Shown: positions 23,216 to 36,800, numbered from the stretch's first letter. The stretch is DNA of 64,000 nucleotides from Cristatella mucedo (GCA_009760855.2 WPIO01000010.1:62001-126000); one strand, 5' to 3'. Notes: generated by a model from the letters alone, not told the origin. A program made the numbers and translations.

Positions 23216-24781
23216 ACACACATACATACGTGACGGCTGATGAGTCACAACGAGTGGGCTGCATGTCAGCTAGTGTGAGTGCTAAGGAAGGGTAGCAATA
23301 ATGCCTTCAGTGGTCGCTTTGAAATTCTTTGGGAAGCACTTGCTATACCATGGTGTTAATTTTGATTTTTCCATTTGGCCAAGAAATGTGCGTGGGCAAG
23401 CTTAAACGGTGTTTCATAGAACCGGCTTAAAGAATCAGGGAACATTCATAATCCTGCACAAGTATGTTAGTTTTAAGATAGATTATAGGGATTCGCATGA
23501 GCAATGATAGCTTGGGAGATGTCAGGGTGACACGTAAGAAAAAAATTCAGAAATAGTATTGCGATGAGCCGCCTCGAGTTACTTTAGCTGTTCATTTGTT
23601 CTTATAGATAGCATATTGGCAAGCAGTTGCATTCATCTCCTTGCGGACTTCGTCGTGATTTTTGAGTAACATTTTTAAGAAAAATAAAATAATCAAAAAC
23701 AAGCATGTTCAAAACAGGTCGCATTTCGTTGCTCTAATGCTCTAGGGTCGAGTCATTGTCAGGCATGCTTTAAAAAACCCGTTGGTAGATCCGGGCTATA
23801 GGATTTTAGAGAGCTGCATTCGTCGTCGAACGTTGCATTCCTTGCAATAATTCAAGTCTTACAGGGGATTAGTATAAGCCCTTCTAGCTCAGAAGAAAAG
23901 GAAAACGAACAACCCATAGCTTAAGTGCCATCTGCTGCCGGCGGGTGCAAGTCTCAGATTGCTAAGCTGAAACCTGGAGCACTTCTCCGTACAGTATCCA
24001 GGAATTGTAATATTGACTAGAAGTACATACATTTACTTGGTAAATCTTATGAAAACAGTCAGGCTTGAGCTGGAAGCCGTGGTCGTGATTATTTACTTAG
24101 TGGTTTTATTTAGTGGTTTTTTTAGGGTACTGAAAAGATATTGAGCATTTGATAGGCTGCAGTGTCAGGCTTAAGCAACCGGTTGCTAGGCTGCTGGGAA
24201 CCCAAGCAACTTACGTTAGTATTGAAAGGTCACGCCTCTTTACCAGATTACAACATATATGCAATATTTGGCCATGCAGTTGCCATGGGCTTCAAAATGC
24301 CAAAGCCTCTGTCAAAAGACCAACTTAAAACCGTAGCTGTCGAAGGAGGCTTGTCAGAATGCACATCTAACTTCCCTGTAAGCCGCCATTCCGCCGGCGC
24401 CAGATGAAGAAGAGCCAGGTCCACTCGGAAAGTGTTTTCAGTCCGAAATAAAACTGGTATACCTTATTTTTGGAGAGCCCGAAGCTCTGCTGAATTCGAG
24501 CAGCCTGAAACTACTAGAACCCGTCTTAAAAGGAAATTAGAAGCTTCGCTTTGACAACTTGCTTGGCGGCCCACCGAAAGGCAGGCTGCCAAGCAAGCTG
24601 ATTTAGCCACACCAAGAAATTAGATTTCTCACCTCCCGCCCGGAAAAACACATTCAATATCACTTACCGGCCACGGAGACCTTTTATCTTCTCCGAAAAA
24701 TTGTACACTTCATTTGTGGAGGGGTCTAAAGCTTCGGCGGCAGCAGGCCACCACCGTGAAGCAGACATCTTTAAACCTGCC
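23216..24781. other. No gene recognised
   Basis: The plus-strand frame at 24,162-24,407 (81 codons) has no recognised family. The rest has no structure I can name. Confidence 0.4.
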
Positions 24782-24870
24782 TTAATAATAATAATAATAA
24801 TACACCTGATAATGCGCCCTCAGAGAACTCAATGTCTTTTTAGGTGATTAACATTTGCTGCAAAGGAAAC
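24782..24870 (-). mobile_element. LINE-B 3' tail with (TAA)n
   Basis: In reverse: TTTGCAGCAAATGTTAATCACC, then GACATTGAGTTCTCTGAGGG, CGCATTATCAGGTGTATTATTATTA. This matches the tail at 31,383-31,505 block by block. Homology may extend into the open frame to about 25,120, but I could not identify RT motifs there. Confidence 0.75.
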
Positions 24871-25254
24871 GCGATAGAATGGTGCCTTGGCAGAGAGTGC
24901 AAATTTATAAAGCCTAGAGCTTGGCACCGATGGCTTGCCGTCTGCTATCACTTCCGATTCGGTCTCAACGATGTTCCTGCTTAGCCCCTTTGAAAATAGT
25001 ATTACTTTCCTAGAAAAAAATGGACGGCCCTCTCTAGAACTCGGAGACATGGGGGCTAAACTGTGTGCACCTGCGGTTTCTGGTAGTGTTAGACACGCAA
25101 GTATCTGATTCCCTCCCAGCACTACCGAATCAGTCCTTAGGTGAAAGCCAATGAGAGATCAGACACAAACTCGAAGCTTGTAAATAATGCGTTTCCATTG
25201 TACTAAAGGTGAAGAAAGTGGTTCTTGACCATGTACAGCTGATATTTACAAGTC

Positions 25255-25265
25255 GGGGGGGGGGG
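25255..25265. repeat. G11 homopolymer
   Basis: Run of 11 guanines followed by CGCC. Confidence 0.95.
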
Positions 25266-25744
25266 CGCCAACCATATATTCTGTGTGGCTCTGTGGGCCA
25301 ACGATGTCGTGCTCATAGAAAGTTAAGCTAAAGTGGTGAAAAGTAATGCCGCGATCTCAAAGCAAGGGAGCATCTCCCTGGAAATTGTGCTGTGAATCCC
25401 CCCAACTGCAAAGACTGGTAGTGCCGATCGGTCTGATCACCACTATAGGGTCTCCATTATTGAAGGGTGGTAAGCAAGAGCAGCAATGTTGTGCTTAGTA
25501 TGAACTTGACTGAGCTCGGCAGCAGCAGCGCTTTATCTGCCAGTAGCTACAAAACAACTAAAAATAAGTGAGAGCATTTGGTAGCCATAGGAGTGAGTTC
25601 GTTGGTGCTCGAATGCTTGTGTCCTTGTTTATGTGTTCGCAAGCGCTCGGGAGATTACGTGTTCAAAATCTTGAGCCATCCATTTATAGGGGTCATTGTG
25701 TAGTTTCAACTAATTCGCCGGCTTTCAACTAAAGAAAGCCATTT

Positions 25745-26070
25745 TCGAAGATTAGTTGTTTTAATTTGCATAAGCTGTCAATTAGAACTGAACATCCATC
25801 TTGCTCGGTGCCAAGAAATGGCCTACCAAGGCGCTCGATCTGAACCCTATAGAACTACTTTGGAGCGATATCAATCGGCAGTGTTCGGCCTACATCAGTC
25901 CTGACCTTGACAGTAAAATGCAGGATCAGTGGAATGTGCAAATGCAGAAGAGACAACTCGATGCTTGTTGCCTATATTCCTGGCCATGAAGGAGGGTCAC
26001 AAAGAATCGTGGTGGGGCCATGCCACCTGAACACACACATACCAACAGCCTATGTTTTTTTCGCCGTCAA
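25745..26070 (+). pseudogene. Tc1/mariner transposase C-terminal fragment
   Basis: The frame at 25,801-25,989 reads KWPTKALDLNPIELLWSDIN, the DLNPIE-x-LW motif around the last catalytic residues of Tc1-type DDE transposases. The frame then ends; the catalytic N-terminal half and DNA-binding domain are missing, and the terminal inverted repeats were not found with certainty. A dead fragment. Confidence 0.85.
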
Positions 26071-26329
26071 TAAATATTTTCACATCCTGCCAGAGATTTT
26101 AGTATGCCTCCACATCCTCAAAAACCGTATAACATTATAATAACACAACAGCTGATGCCGTACTTCGAGGATTATTTCGCGACCGAGTATACTTGCGACT
26201 TGATGCCTGGTTCAGTTAATTGCACAAAGCAAAATTCATTGGCTGGTAATTGTAACTCTTCGATTTTACGAAAGCATATTCTCTTACCTCGTTGATCACC
26301 ACTTGAGAGCTTCGTCTCGGCTAGCCACT

Positions 26330-26334
<5 letters not shown>

Positions 26335-26414
<80 letters not shown>
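26335..26414. repeat. (AG)40 microsatellite
   Basis: An uninterrupted 80-base AG run. It produces an artificial Arg-Glu reading frame that is not a gene. Confidence 0.98.
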
Positions 26415-26416
<2 letters not shown>

Positions 26417-26672
26417 GTGTTGATCGGGCTGATACTCGTACTAGGTCAGGTGCTGCTTATCTCACTGTATGCTCACACATTCTCTCTATGAACAAATAAT
26501 TGTGCTACAGAGTCCATTCGTACCAAGATTGTATTTATAGATATTTTCCGACAGCCCCACAAAGTCACAGAGAAGATTAGATTGCTGTTTATCAGAAAGT
26601 CGTCTACAGCCTACATTCAACCATCATGCAGACCTCAGAGGTAGCAGTGCTCTGAACTGGCCGACTGAAAGC

Positions 26673-26678
26673 TTTATT
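26673..26678 (-). terminator. Possible ECM29 polyadenylation signal
   Basis: AATAAA on the minus strand, about 485 bases after the ECM29 stop codon. It is the nearest canonical hexamer I noticed. Whether it is used cannot be told from sequence. Confidence 0.35.
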
Positions 26679-27163
26679 ATAGCAGACTACATTACCTAGA
26701 CTAGGAACTTCAAGGCCGGTAGTACATGGTTGATAATCATTCGCAACCGGAAGTGGGAACGTGCACATTATTGACCCCTAGCCTTGTCGGTAATAATGCA
26801 CAGGAACGCCACTTACTTTATAATATTCATAATGAGGCACACAATAAGGCAACCATGAGATCAATACCAAATTGCAGAGCTGCAGCAGCAATGGCCATGA
26901 TCATTCTATGCCGTTGCTAACTCAGCCATGTATTTGCATAACGCCTAGGGTGCAAGGAGCAGCCACGTTCTTCAATTTAGGCACTTGAAGGGGCTGCTAA
27001 ACTTAAGTGGCTGCTAATCACACAAAGAATAGAGAACTGCAGGAGCCAGACTACCTGCAGCAATGATCACTTGAGGATCGGCACAGCAATAATATACAGA
27101 AAGAACAAGTACTATGCAGCAAAAATTAGCGGAACAGCAGTGCTTGCACATCCAAGGAAAAAA

Positions 27164-27297
27164 CTAGTTCTCGACCTTTTTCCTAATATCGCTGGCAACA
27201 CCACGCAGTGTGTCGTTGGAGTCATCGGCTGTTGCAATCAGTGTGTGCAAGATAAGTGCACGATCCTTTTCACCTAGCTGGCAGTTGCTTTCTGCAT
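27164..27297 (-). CDS. ECM29: ECM29 terminal exon 27 (134 nt, TAG stop)
   Basis: Acceptor GATATCTTGCAG. Contains [11 protein letters not shown] then [20 protein letters not shown] and ends RKKVEN-stop, aligning with the extreme C terminus of the family (RVLLIESLATMEPD... KKTLENLE). The stop position matches the family end to within a residue or two. Confidence 0.95.
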
Positions 27298-30200
27298 CTG
27301 CAAGATATCGATTGGCATGCACTATCTGTTTGAACCACCGAACACTCTTCAACTAGGATATTGAAAACAACGACAGCCTCACCACAACCGATCTCAGACG
27401 TCGAGCTCAGACCCGACCGAGACCATAAAAGAGATGGCAAATACAGCAGTATGCAGTATCGAGAGCTAGCATCCAATCACTGCATTAGCTCGAATGAGAT
27501 ATGGAAATGAACAGCACTGCATAATCTCAAGATCGAGTTCGTTAACAATAACAAAAATGTAAGCCCAAAAAATCTGAAATGACAGAGCAAATGAAGAAGC
27601 TCAAAAAGCATTCCATGACTATCAATACTTCGTTTAGCGCATCACAAGTTAGGACAAGCGTGCCACACAGGGCGAGTGAAGTACGAAGCATCACGGTTCT
27701 GCTGGAGCCATAATCGTCGAACAGCTCCAAGTTGCATGCAAAAGGTCACAGCTCAGGCAGTGACACAGCTCCCTTGCCCACCTCAACTGCAGGAGCAGAA
27801 AGCAGTCGAACCACAGAGCCCACAGTCAGCACCACATTAGCCCACAGTCGAACGACTGCAGCCTCACGAACCGGTAGAGATCTACAGTCCATAAAGTTGC
27901 CAAGGGTTTTGCACACCGAGTTTCCATTCTTGTCATTTGCTATTGCATGCTTTGCCAGTGCACTCCACACGGCCGCACGGTCAGCTCGACGGGGGGGGGG
28001 GTCAAGAGAGGGTCGAAGTGCAGGATCTGGCTAGCCCTAAAACGACCGGACACTAATCCTCAGCCATCGGCCCTGGGGCCATTTTCAGCAGTCTTCACAA
28101 ATTTTGCCCGAATAGCCCTGCAAGCTGAAGAAAACCTCAATCCAACCTCGGTTGGCCGATTCTGCACTGCTTTCACGAGTGTGCATCTGCACGCTGGAGA
28201 GCTGCCTGGAGAGCCCCAACTGACAGACTCTACCCATCCCTGCTGCAGGGCATACTGACACAAGCGTAACGGATAAAGCATGAAGCTAGACTGCCTGGGC
28301 AGACAGTCGGAGCAGAGACAGCTGATTGTTACCTTTCAGCACGGAAACAAGCGAATCCAGCAACGCCAGACATTCCTGTCGCACTGTTGAGTGTCTACAA
28401 ACAGCTACAAAACAAACCTGCATCGTGTGAGAGATACAGCAGGTTAGAATCGCCATCAATGATTAAGCTGTCCCTAATCCTGCGGCAGCAAGCAAAATGT
28501 GACACGTGACTGGGGTCGGCCAGCAGTGAACACAACAGAAAGGCAAGTGCTCTCACGAGTGCTCCACCTGCACCCAGAACAGGCAATCTTCACAGGTGCG
28601 ATGGAACGACAAGCCATACCACATTGTGTCGCATTTAATAGGCAAAATGATTGCTTTCGCCGAGACCAGATAATTTTCTGCTACTGCTAGGGGTCACCCA
28701 GTGACAAATCCACCTATGGCATCTATAAACAGCTGGGCAATAACTGATGCGCGACTCACACGTTTTTGGCTTTCCTGGCTGCCAAGAATGGCATTTGACA
28801 TGCAGCTGAGCTTGCTGCTGAGGCAACCATTTACAGCTTGTCATGCACATGCAGCTTCCAGGACTCACGGTGAGGCTTACTGATTTTGTCAGAAGAAGAT
28901 AACTAGCCTCGTGCGAGGACTGCTTTCAGCGCTCGCCCAGGTTAAAGGCATGCAGAAGTGGCTACTTTTCTACTTGCTAGGCCACCATATATTTATAGGG
29001 CGGCTAATGAAGCCTCAGTAGTTAAAGGCAATCATACTGACCAAGAAATTGAAAAACCTATGCCTTAAAATGAGCTATGCCAGTATTTATCATCTAGCAT
29101 GCGTACGAAATCTGGATGTCCTTTTCCAGTGATCTTTCACAAAGAGACCACATCAGCTGTACGGTCATGTCTGCCTACTGGACATATGGTAACGATCTGG
29201 GCCTGCCTAAACATGGAATGGAAATCCCATCCGAGTGGGTCCATGCATTTGTTATATCATGTCTCGACTTCTGTAACTTACTACTTGCAGATCTTCTGGC
29301 CTATGTAATACAGGAACAGTTAGAGCAAAACTCGGCAGCCAGGCTCGTCTGTCGTGATCATAGCAGCTGCTACAGCACACCACTTAGTGGCTGCTCACGA
29401 ACCCAAGCCGAATCCTGGTGCAATGACTGACCTGAATGGGCAAAGACTATTAGCGATAAGGTAGCAGTGCAGTCAACAATTATCAGAAGAGTAGCTAAAA
29501 TAACGTAACTGTAAGTGTAAACTCCTGATGCCAAACCACCAAGTTGTTAAAAGTGAATACGTTGGAGGAAGCACGTATGCTCCTGGCACTGTGAGGACAG
29601 TAAAATAAGCCGTGCTTGTGTACCCATAGTGTAACTTAAGCCAAGGTCAATGACCCACACAGAGCTTCCAAAGCTTTGCTTCTCATAAAGTGCTTGTAAG
29701 ATGCAAAATGCCATAAAGATTAAATAGACAGACCCCTTAAGCCATCGCATTAATGCTTCATACGTACCTAGGCAGTCGCAGGCAGGTTTCACCATGGCCT
29801 GCAGATAGCCCCTTGCACGGCCCGCAGAGTTCTCCACTGCTTGTCCAGCTGCTTCCTTGCTTAACTGGTCAATTCTAAAATATCAACGTTAACACACAAT
29901 TCGCTGCATAGACCAGCTGGATGCATCAACCGCGATCTCCGATTGCACGACTTTCTGCCACAAGTCACCTGGTCAGCAAACAGCTTACAGACAAGGGCTC
30001 AGCAGCCCAGCTACAAAGAAGTGCTTCCAATGGCCCTGTTTCTTGAAGCCTTGCCTAGCCGGCACCGGCAGTTGCGCAGCCTGCCCCTCTCACATGATGC
30101 TTTTACATAGCTGGGCTCTCTGGCTGGTTGGTCGTACCGTGTGTCCACAAATATTAACTCTTTCCACTGTTCGCTATCCTCAGTTATTTTCGATACATGA

Positions 30201-33200
30201 CACTCATATTTTATGCTCGTTATTGTCAAGCTTTGAAATCTCAATTATCCAGGCGTTTTCCTTCTGTGACAGACTGGGCTTTCAATGTAAAAACGCATTA
30301 TGTGTTATGATATTCCATACTAAAATAGAACAATCGAGCTTCGTCCGTGCTACTGCAGCAGTTGTTAGGGAAACCCACTATATCCATACAGACATGCAAA
30401 ACTTCAGACTATATGAGCAAAGGAAACAACGGCCACACATTATAGAGAATAGCTCCAGTTAACTAAGGTCATGCCAGATAAAGTCAAATGTGTTTGCTGA
30501 TTGAATGAAACAGCATTCACATTGATAGCCACAGAATCATGACAAGAGTTTGCTATTCCGGATCACCTAGTGGAAAAGACGGCTTGACTGGCACTAACCT
30601 GCAGAATTTTTTAATTAGATTGTAATGCAATTTAATTATATTTTGCAATTAAGAAGTGCCTGCCATAAAGGGTTGAAATTTTGTGGCGTGCACTCTTTCT
30701 GACTCGCCAAACTGTGGTATCTCGCACTCGGCTTCTATTGGCTGTCGTCAGCTGTCTATAGAATGACCAGAATAAATAAAGTGCAGGGCATTCTCATTGG
30801 AAGGATTTCCACATCAGCCGGAAACTGCTCACACGCAAAACTCTAGGGAGATATCGCTGCATCTGCGCTGACTCGCAGCATTATCAGTAGGCCAACATTG
30901 CAGGCTCGGCGATTATTTCGGCCAGTTTGAAAGTGTGGTTTGTGGGCACTTAAGAAATGTACATGCTATTTTCAAACCACAATAACAGAACCGTCACTGA
31001 AGTAAATGGCATTTCACTCGTTTACATACACTGCAGTAGACCGATCTCTCTATCCGGCAGGGGACAATGCTCCCTACTATCACACAACGCAAAGCCGGCA
31101 TTGAGCCTAGTCAAGCTGGACGGTGGGGGGGGGGTGATGGCTTACTTGAGCACGATCGCACGGAGAGACTTAAGGATGGCCTGCTGCTCCTTCCAAGCGA
31201 CTGCTGGCAAGCTGCTAGCCAGCAGTGCTATCCCATCGTCCAGCAGCAGCAGCCCCGGTCCTTGATCTATAAGACAGAGGCAACTTTGTCGAGCCATGCC
31301 TTGGCTGCCCGAGAGCAACCCTAGGAGACTACTCAACGTCCGACTGCTCAACTCACCCAGCAACAGTGGGCAGGAAGGACAGGAAACAGAAGCTGCGCGG
31401 CCAATAACACGTGCTCTACTTCTGTTTGCAGCAAATGTAAAGCGCCTAGAAAGAGATTGAGTTCTCTGAAGGCGCTTTATCAGGGGCATTATTATTATTA
31501 ACACTATTACTCATTACAGTGCCGGAGAGAATCGTCGCAGGGAACGATTGCTCGATCGCTGGACGTGGCCCCCTAGCCTGGCGCCCCTAGCGAGGCCACC
31601 AGAGGTGCAGAGCCTGCTTCAGCAAGCAGCACAGCGGTGCCGGATTGGCACAGCTTCACTGTCGGTGGCTACCGAGTCGGACGACTTCTGGCCAAGACTG
31701 AGCACAGGATCCAAGCAACTGGCCTGCCATCAGCAAAAAGCAAGAGCAGCAGAGCGGGCTCGCAAACCAGCGGTGGGCTGTTGTACAAGAAGCGCTAAGG
31801 GTACCTCGATCGACTACAACTCCTGCTTTGCACGCAGCAGCACCACATCGACATCCGAGGTGAGAGCAAAGCCCTTGAAGCCACGGCGCCATGCAAAACA
31901 CAGTTAGCTTATCGGTGTGTGCTCGGCCAACCGCTTTTGGAGGAAGAAGAGACCTCGCAAACCTTGGCACGCACACCAGGCTACCACCTCTGCGGTCCAC
32001 TTCTCTAGCTAGTTCTCTCTAGCTACTTCAGATGTTAATCATGAGGTTTCTATGCACAAGACGGTGCTGTTCGTGTAGGGCGAACGACATTAAATGAAGT
32101 CGCACCACCCGAGAGACTGCCCGTCAGAATTGGTCTGTCCTGCCGGGCCCATCAGAATTAGTCTGCCATGCCAAAGCCAGATTAATGGGGTATTTATTAG
32201 ATTAGATGCTTTCATCATTCAAGAAGTCAAAGTGGTAAAGCTGCCCCCATGGACATCCTTGATTTTCCACAGCAGTAAAACAGCAGCTGTGGCCACATTC
32301 AAAATTGCCATTCCCGACATTCAGCAGGCACACCACAATCCCAAGCCAGGTGCATGCTGGGGTCAGGGACGACGCGAGGCACGTTAGGCATGACCTGGCA
32401 AATGCTAACCTGTCAGCAGGCTCTTGCCTGCGCCACAGAAGGCCTTGGCCACTCCCTCGTAGGCAGCCAGTCTAAGAATAGTCGCCGAGTTCTTATTGAG
32501 TTTACTATCGGCCCCATCGCTGACTTCGTCAGCATCGGCACCATCTTTTTGCTGCAGAAGTGGACGCACGATGACCATGACGTCGGCGAACCGGTCGATG
32601 TCAAACGACTGGAGGGCGTCGCAGAGGCAGCGCAGCGCAGAAGCCTTGTATGCGGCTGCGCCGGCACTCTCTTTCTTTGCCTCTTTCATGGCGCACTCCA
32701 CGATCTGAAACCAAGAGCAAGCCTCGTGCAAGGTCAGCAATCGAGATGCAATGCTGCACACACACCAACCAATCGATGACATCAGACCCACCACGGCCAG
32801 CCCATTGACACAGGAGAGAAAGGGAGACAGAGGAGGCAGGTGCGCTAACAAATCAAAGCAGGACAAAAAGGAGTGCACCAAGAGCCATAGAACCACGACA
32901 GCAGGAGGATTCAATCCTACCAGGTCAATTACAAATGGCCCCAGTGTAAATGCAGCAGACTAGGTTTGCCAGATGAGTCAAAGGGCCACAAAAAACAAAA
33001 GCCTAACAGCTCAGGAGCAAATCACAAGGGATGTCCATGCCTTGAGTGAGGAAGTGGCCGGGTGCCTGGAACTGTGCTGAACCGAATGACCTTGCCATTC
33101 ATTACACAGCAAAGCGACTGACTTGGAATGCATCCGGCAAGGGTTATTGGGGCACTGAACTTCTGCATTGCTGCTGCTGCTTATCATGAGGATGCATCTA

Positions 33201-33794
33201 GAGAGACCAAGGCAATACATGCAAGCTTTCTTTGTCGATGGCAAACACGGCAAATGACGTAAGGCAGCCTCTTGTCAAGCAAGACGGCTCGTGAAGCTCG
33301 ACTATTAAGCCTCTCCAACCATTTTCCAAAGGGGTTGATGGGGGAGGCTGCGTGGCACGGATACCGACCTGGTGTGGAGACACGGCCAAGCCCGACTTAA
33401 TTTTCTCCCTGCAAGCAAATGTACGACCATAAGCATAGCGAGGCTCAACAAAAGGTGGCTGCTGCGCTAGGGGGGCTCAGTGCAAGCACAGAGGCTGCGA
33501 CACTCACGTGCACGATGTAGCCATCACACGAAGTGCCTCCAGAAGAGCCTCCTGAAATAAGGAATTTAGCCATGTAACTAGTGACCGCACATATCACATA
33601 ACTCCCTCACAGCAGGCGCCAAGCCCGTAGCACCACGTGTGGGCTCAAGGTGCCCAACGACCAGGTGCCTAGACCTTCGTATGCTCTTCCCAATCCTCGA
33701 GATTGTCGACACCCAAACCACTTGAGTGACTTCGCATCACACTTATCCTTGCCTTTGGCAAAGGTCTCTCTGTCAGTCTCTTTGCTGTCTCTGA

Positions 33795-33864
<70 letters not shown>

Positions 33865-36800
33865 GCCTCTCTCCGTCCGCCTCTCTCCTTTCGTCACTCC
33901 AACTCCAGTCTCTCTCTCACTCTACGTCTCTCTCTCTCCACGTCTCTCTCTCTTCGTCTCTCCTTGTCTCTGTGTCTGTCTCTCTGCCTGTCTCTCTCTC
34001 TGTCCTCTGTCACTGTCTGTCTCTGTGTGTCTGTTAGTTACTGTCTGCCTCTGCCTGCCTGCCTATCTCTTGCCTTTAACGACTCAGGTCAAGGTAAATG
34101 TATTTGATGACCAAGGTCATGGTCTCGTGCCCTATGGCATACGTGAAGGCCAGAATAGAGATTAGGTTCTCTTAGAGCAGTGGTTCTCAAACTTCCTGAT
34201 GCTGCGACCCTTTAATACAGTTCCTCATGTTGTGGTAACCCCCAACCATAAAATTATTGTGCAAAATGTTGAAATGTATTTTCTGATGGTCCTCGGAGAC
34301 CCCTGTAAAGGGGTCGTTCGACCCCCAAAGGGGTCGAGACCCACAGGTTGAGAACCGTTGGATGTCTTAAAAGGCTATGCAAAAGAATTATATTTACATC
34401 TATATTTACACATGCATCTGCAAGCACCCACCGAGCAGCCGTGTGGTGCATTTGTACAAAAGCCAACAACAAAGCAACACCAAATCAGAACAGTGACTGG
34501 GAGCACGAGGTGTGAGGAGGAGTAGGCTTTCTTGACTGTCTGGGAGGTTACCGTGAGAAAAGCCCTAAAGATGAAACAACTAAAGCTGACTTGTATTGTG
34601 TTGTCCTCGACAGTTCGCATGACTTTATGCCTGCTCACAAAGGGTAACGATGGCCTCATTTGCAGGTGGTGAGCTGGCGCCCTCTGCCACCTAGCACCAA
34701 ACACCCATCCCCCAGGCTTTGTGTGAACAAATCACATAGCAGCTGACCATCCCATTGTCAGACAATCACTCCGAAGTGAGGTGCTACGAGCGCTACGCAG
34801 ATGGGCAATCAGACGAACCTTTCCACTCCACGTGCGTCCGCCGAGAGCAGTCACCACACATGAGAGCATGGCGTCGAGTGGCTGCGCATCGATGGCAGCA
34901 CCGAGCCGGCCCACCAGGCTGCTCAGCGCCGAGGCTCCGACCGCCTTCCGGCTCCACGAGCTGGACTCGAGGCTGGCTCGTGCCACGGCCACGATATCGT
35001 TCAAGTATAGACGCAGTCCCAGCTCCGTGCCTGCAGAAGAATCCAAGCCCGTGGCAGGAGATAGGCAGTTAGGCTGGGTTGGTGGGAGGGCAGGCTCACA
35101 GCCAGAAAATTAAGAGACAGCAGCTGTGCTAATTAGACAATTTTTACTATGTCTCGTCAAAGCAGCTGGATGTACAACACTTAGCCTTAACTGGAAGGTC
35201 GAGGCAGATAAACCACAAGAAACTGCATGGTGTGCCTTGTACAACCTGACCAGTGCTACACCAGATTGTACAATAAGAGTGCACGAACTATGGAAGCACA
35301 TCTGACACACAAGCGATACAGCACAGACCTGTGCAATGCCTCAGATTGATACTCAGCAGATGTAAACTCGTCTAATAACAGATTGGGTATCATCTGTCAT
35401 TTTCTTTGGCTGCTAATGCTGTGTCGTGATTCCTGGTGGCATGCAAGTTTAGTGCAGCATACTTAGAGCTTACGAAATATGTAGATAACTTCACAACCGA
35501 ATTGGTCTGTGAGTATGCGCAGGTGCACGTGTAGGCAAGTTTGCAGAGAGAATAAGTACAGCCAGAAATTTAAGCAAATGATATGATGGGAAATCCATAT
35601 GACCAAGACCTTTTCTCGTGGGACAGGCTAAGATACAACATGCCATACCGATAACCATATCTCTAAACGCAAGAAAGTTATAAGCACATAAGGACCAATA
35701 AGAAGCAAATCAAACTAAATACAGAATCCTAGGGTTACAAATTATGTTTTTAAACTGCATTAATTCAGTATCGTAGATCGTTCAAAGTGGCACCCAGACA
35801 GCTAGCTTATTGGACTTACTATATTGTTGTGCTTAAAGGAAGTGAAGTAACAAACCAACGATTCGTAATGGGCAAAGTAAAATAAGTTTCTGCTTTACGA
35901 TCTGACAAGCTTCGCACGTGTAGCTGGCTACAACTATGTATGCACTGCAAGGAGCTTGTAATTGGTAAGCAGTACTTGTGCTAAAATGTTAACAAGTGAT
36001 GTTAACAAGGAACGACAAAAACAAATATGCGGTAGACACACTATTCAATGCCATAAAAATGCAAGCAATAAAGCAAAGACTAGCTCCTTAGAAAGAGTTG
36101 TTGCGACATTTGAACAGAAAAAAAAAGAACCTTGGGCTAACAAATCATCTGTTCTGTGAAAGTTCTGCCAGCAAGGCACCCATTTGATCTTGGCAGTGGC
36201 TACGAATTGAGAAGATTGAGAAATCAAGTTTTCAAGATCGGTAGGAGATTGTAGGTAAATAGATGTATTAAGAAAGTGTTCCACAACGACTGCCTTCAAA
36301 AGAGAGCAAATCCTGCGGTGGTGGCTGGATACAAGCATAAAGAGTGACCTGTGGATTTTACATGGTGAAAAATGCAGGCATGCAGAGCGCAAGGGCACTT
36401 GAGGGCTTGGTTTCACATTGGAGTAGGAACTCTTTGACAATGGTACAGCTCATGGGCATCCTTCACAAACTTTAGTGCCATGACAAATCATGAGACCTGA
36501 TAGAAACATTTCGACCAACATTAGGATGCTTTGGAGCAGCCCTCCAGCAAGTCGAATTCTCTCAACTCCCTTGCTGTACGCATTGATGATGGCCGCACAT
36601 GGATGGCAGCCAACTTTCTTAAATTGAATGACGATAATACCCTCTTACCAGTTATGGGGACACCAAATGAGATTCAGAACTGCAACACTTTACGCTTAAA
36701 ATCGGCTATTCTGTTGCAACTGCACGAAATCCAATTGTCCTGTTCCAAAGCAACATTTCATTAGACGACCACATCTGCTTCACAGTCAAGTCTGTATATG

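Noticed and set aside
26303-26491. Open frame with a long Arg-Glu run
   Set aside because: It is a translation of the (AG)40 microsatellite.
27746-27970. Minus-strand frame with [10 protein letters not shown], considered as an ECM29 exon
   Set aside because: Its phase does not fit, and exons 25-27 already supply the C terminus without a gap.
28060-28281. Minus-strand frame considered as another C-terminal ECM29 exon
   Set aside because: No family similarity; exons 26 and 27 join directly in phase across it.
31146-31148. In-frame TAA after VLK as the ECM29 stop codon
   Set aside because: It overlaps a strong donor (GTAAGC), and four further exons continue the family sequence to its true C terminus at 27,164.
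32240-32360. Minus-strand frame with LLLWKIKDV resembling the TWKVQ block of ECM29
   Set aside because: No usable splice donor, and exon 23 at 31,146-31,266 gives a far better match ([12 protein letters not shown]) and joins exon 22 in phase.
33607-34165. Long overlapping frames (Ser-Leu-rich on plus, Arg-Glu-rich on minus)
   Set aside because: They are translations of the CT-rich low-complexity block.
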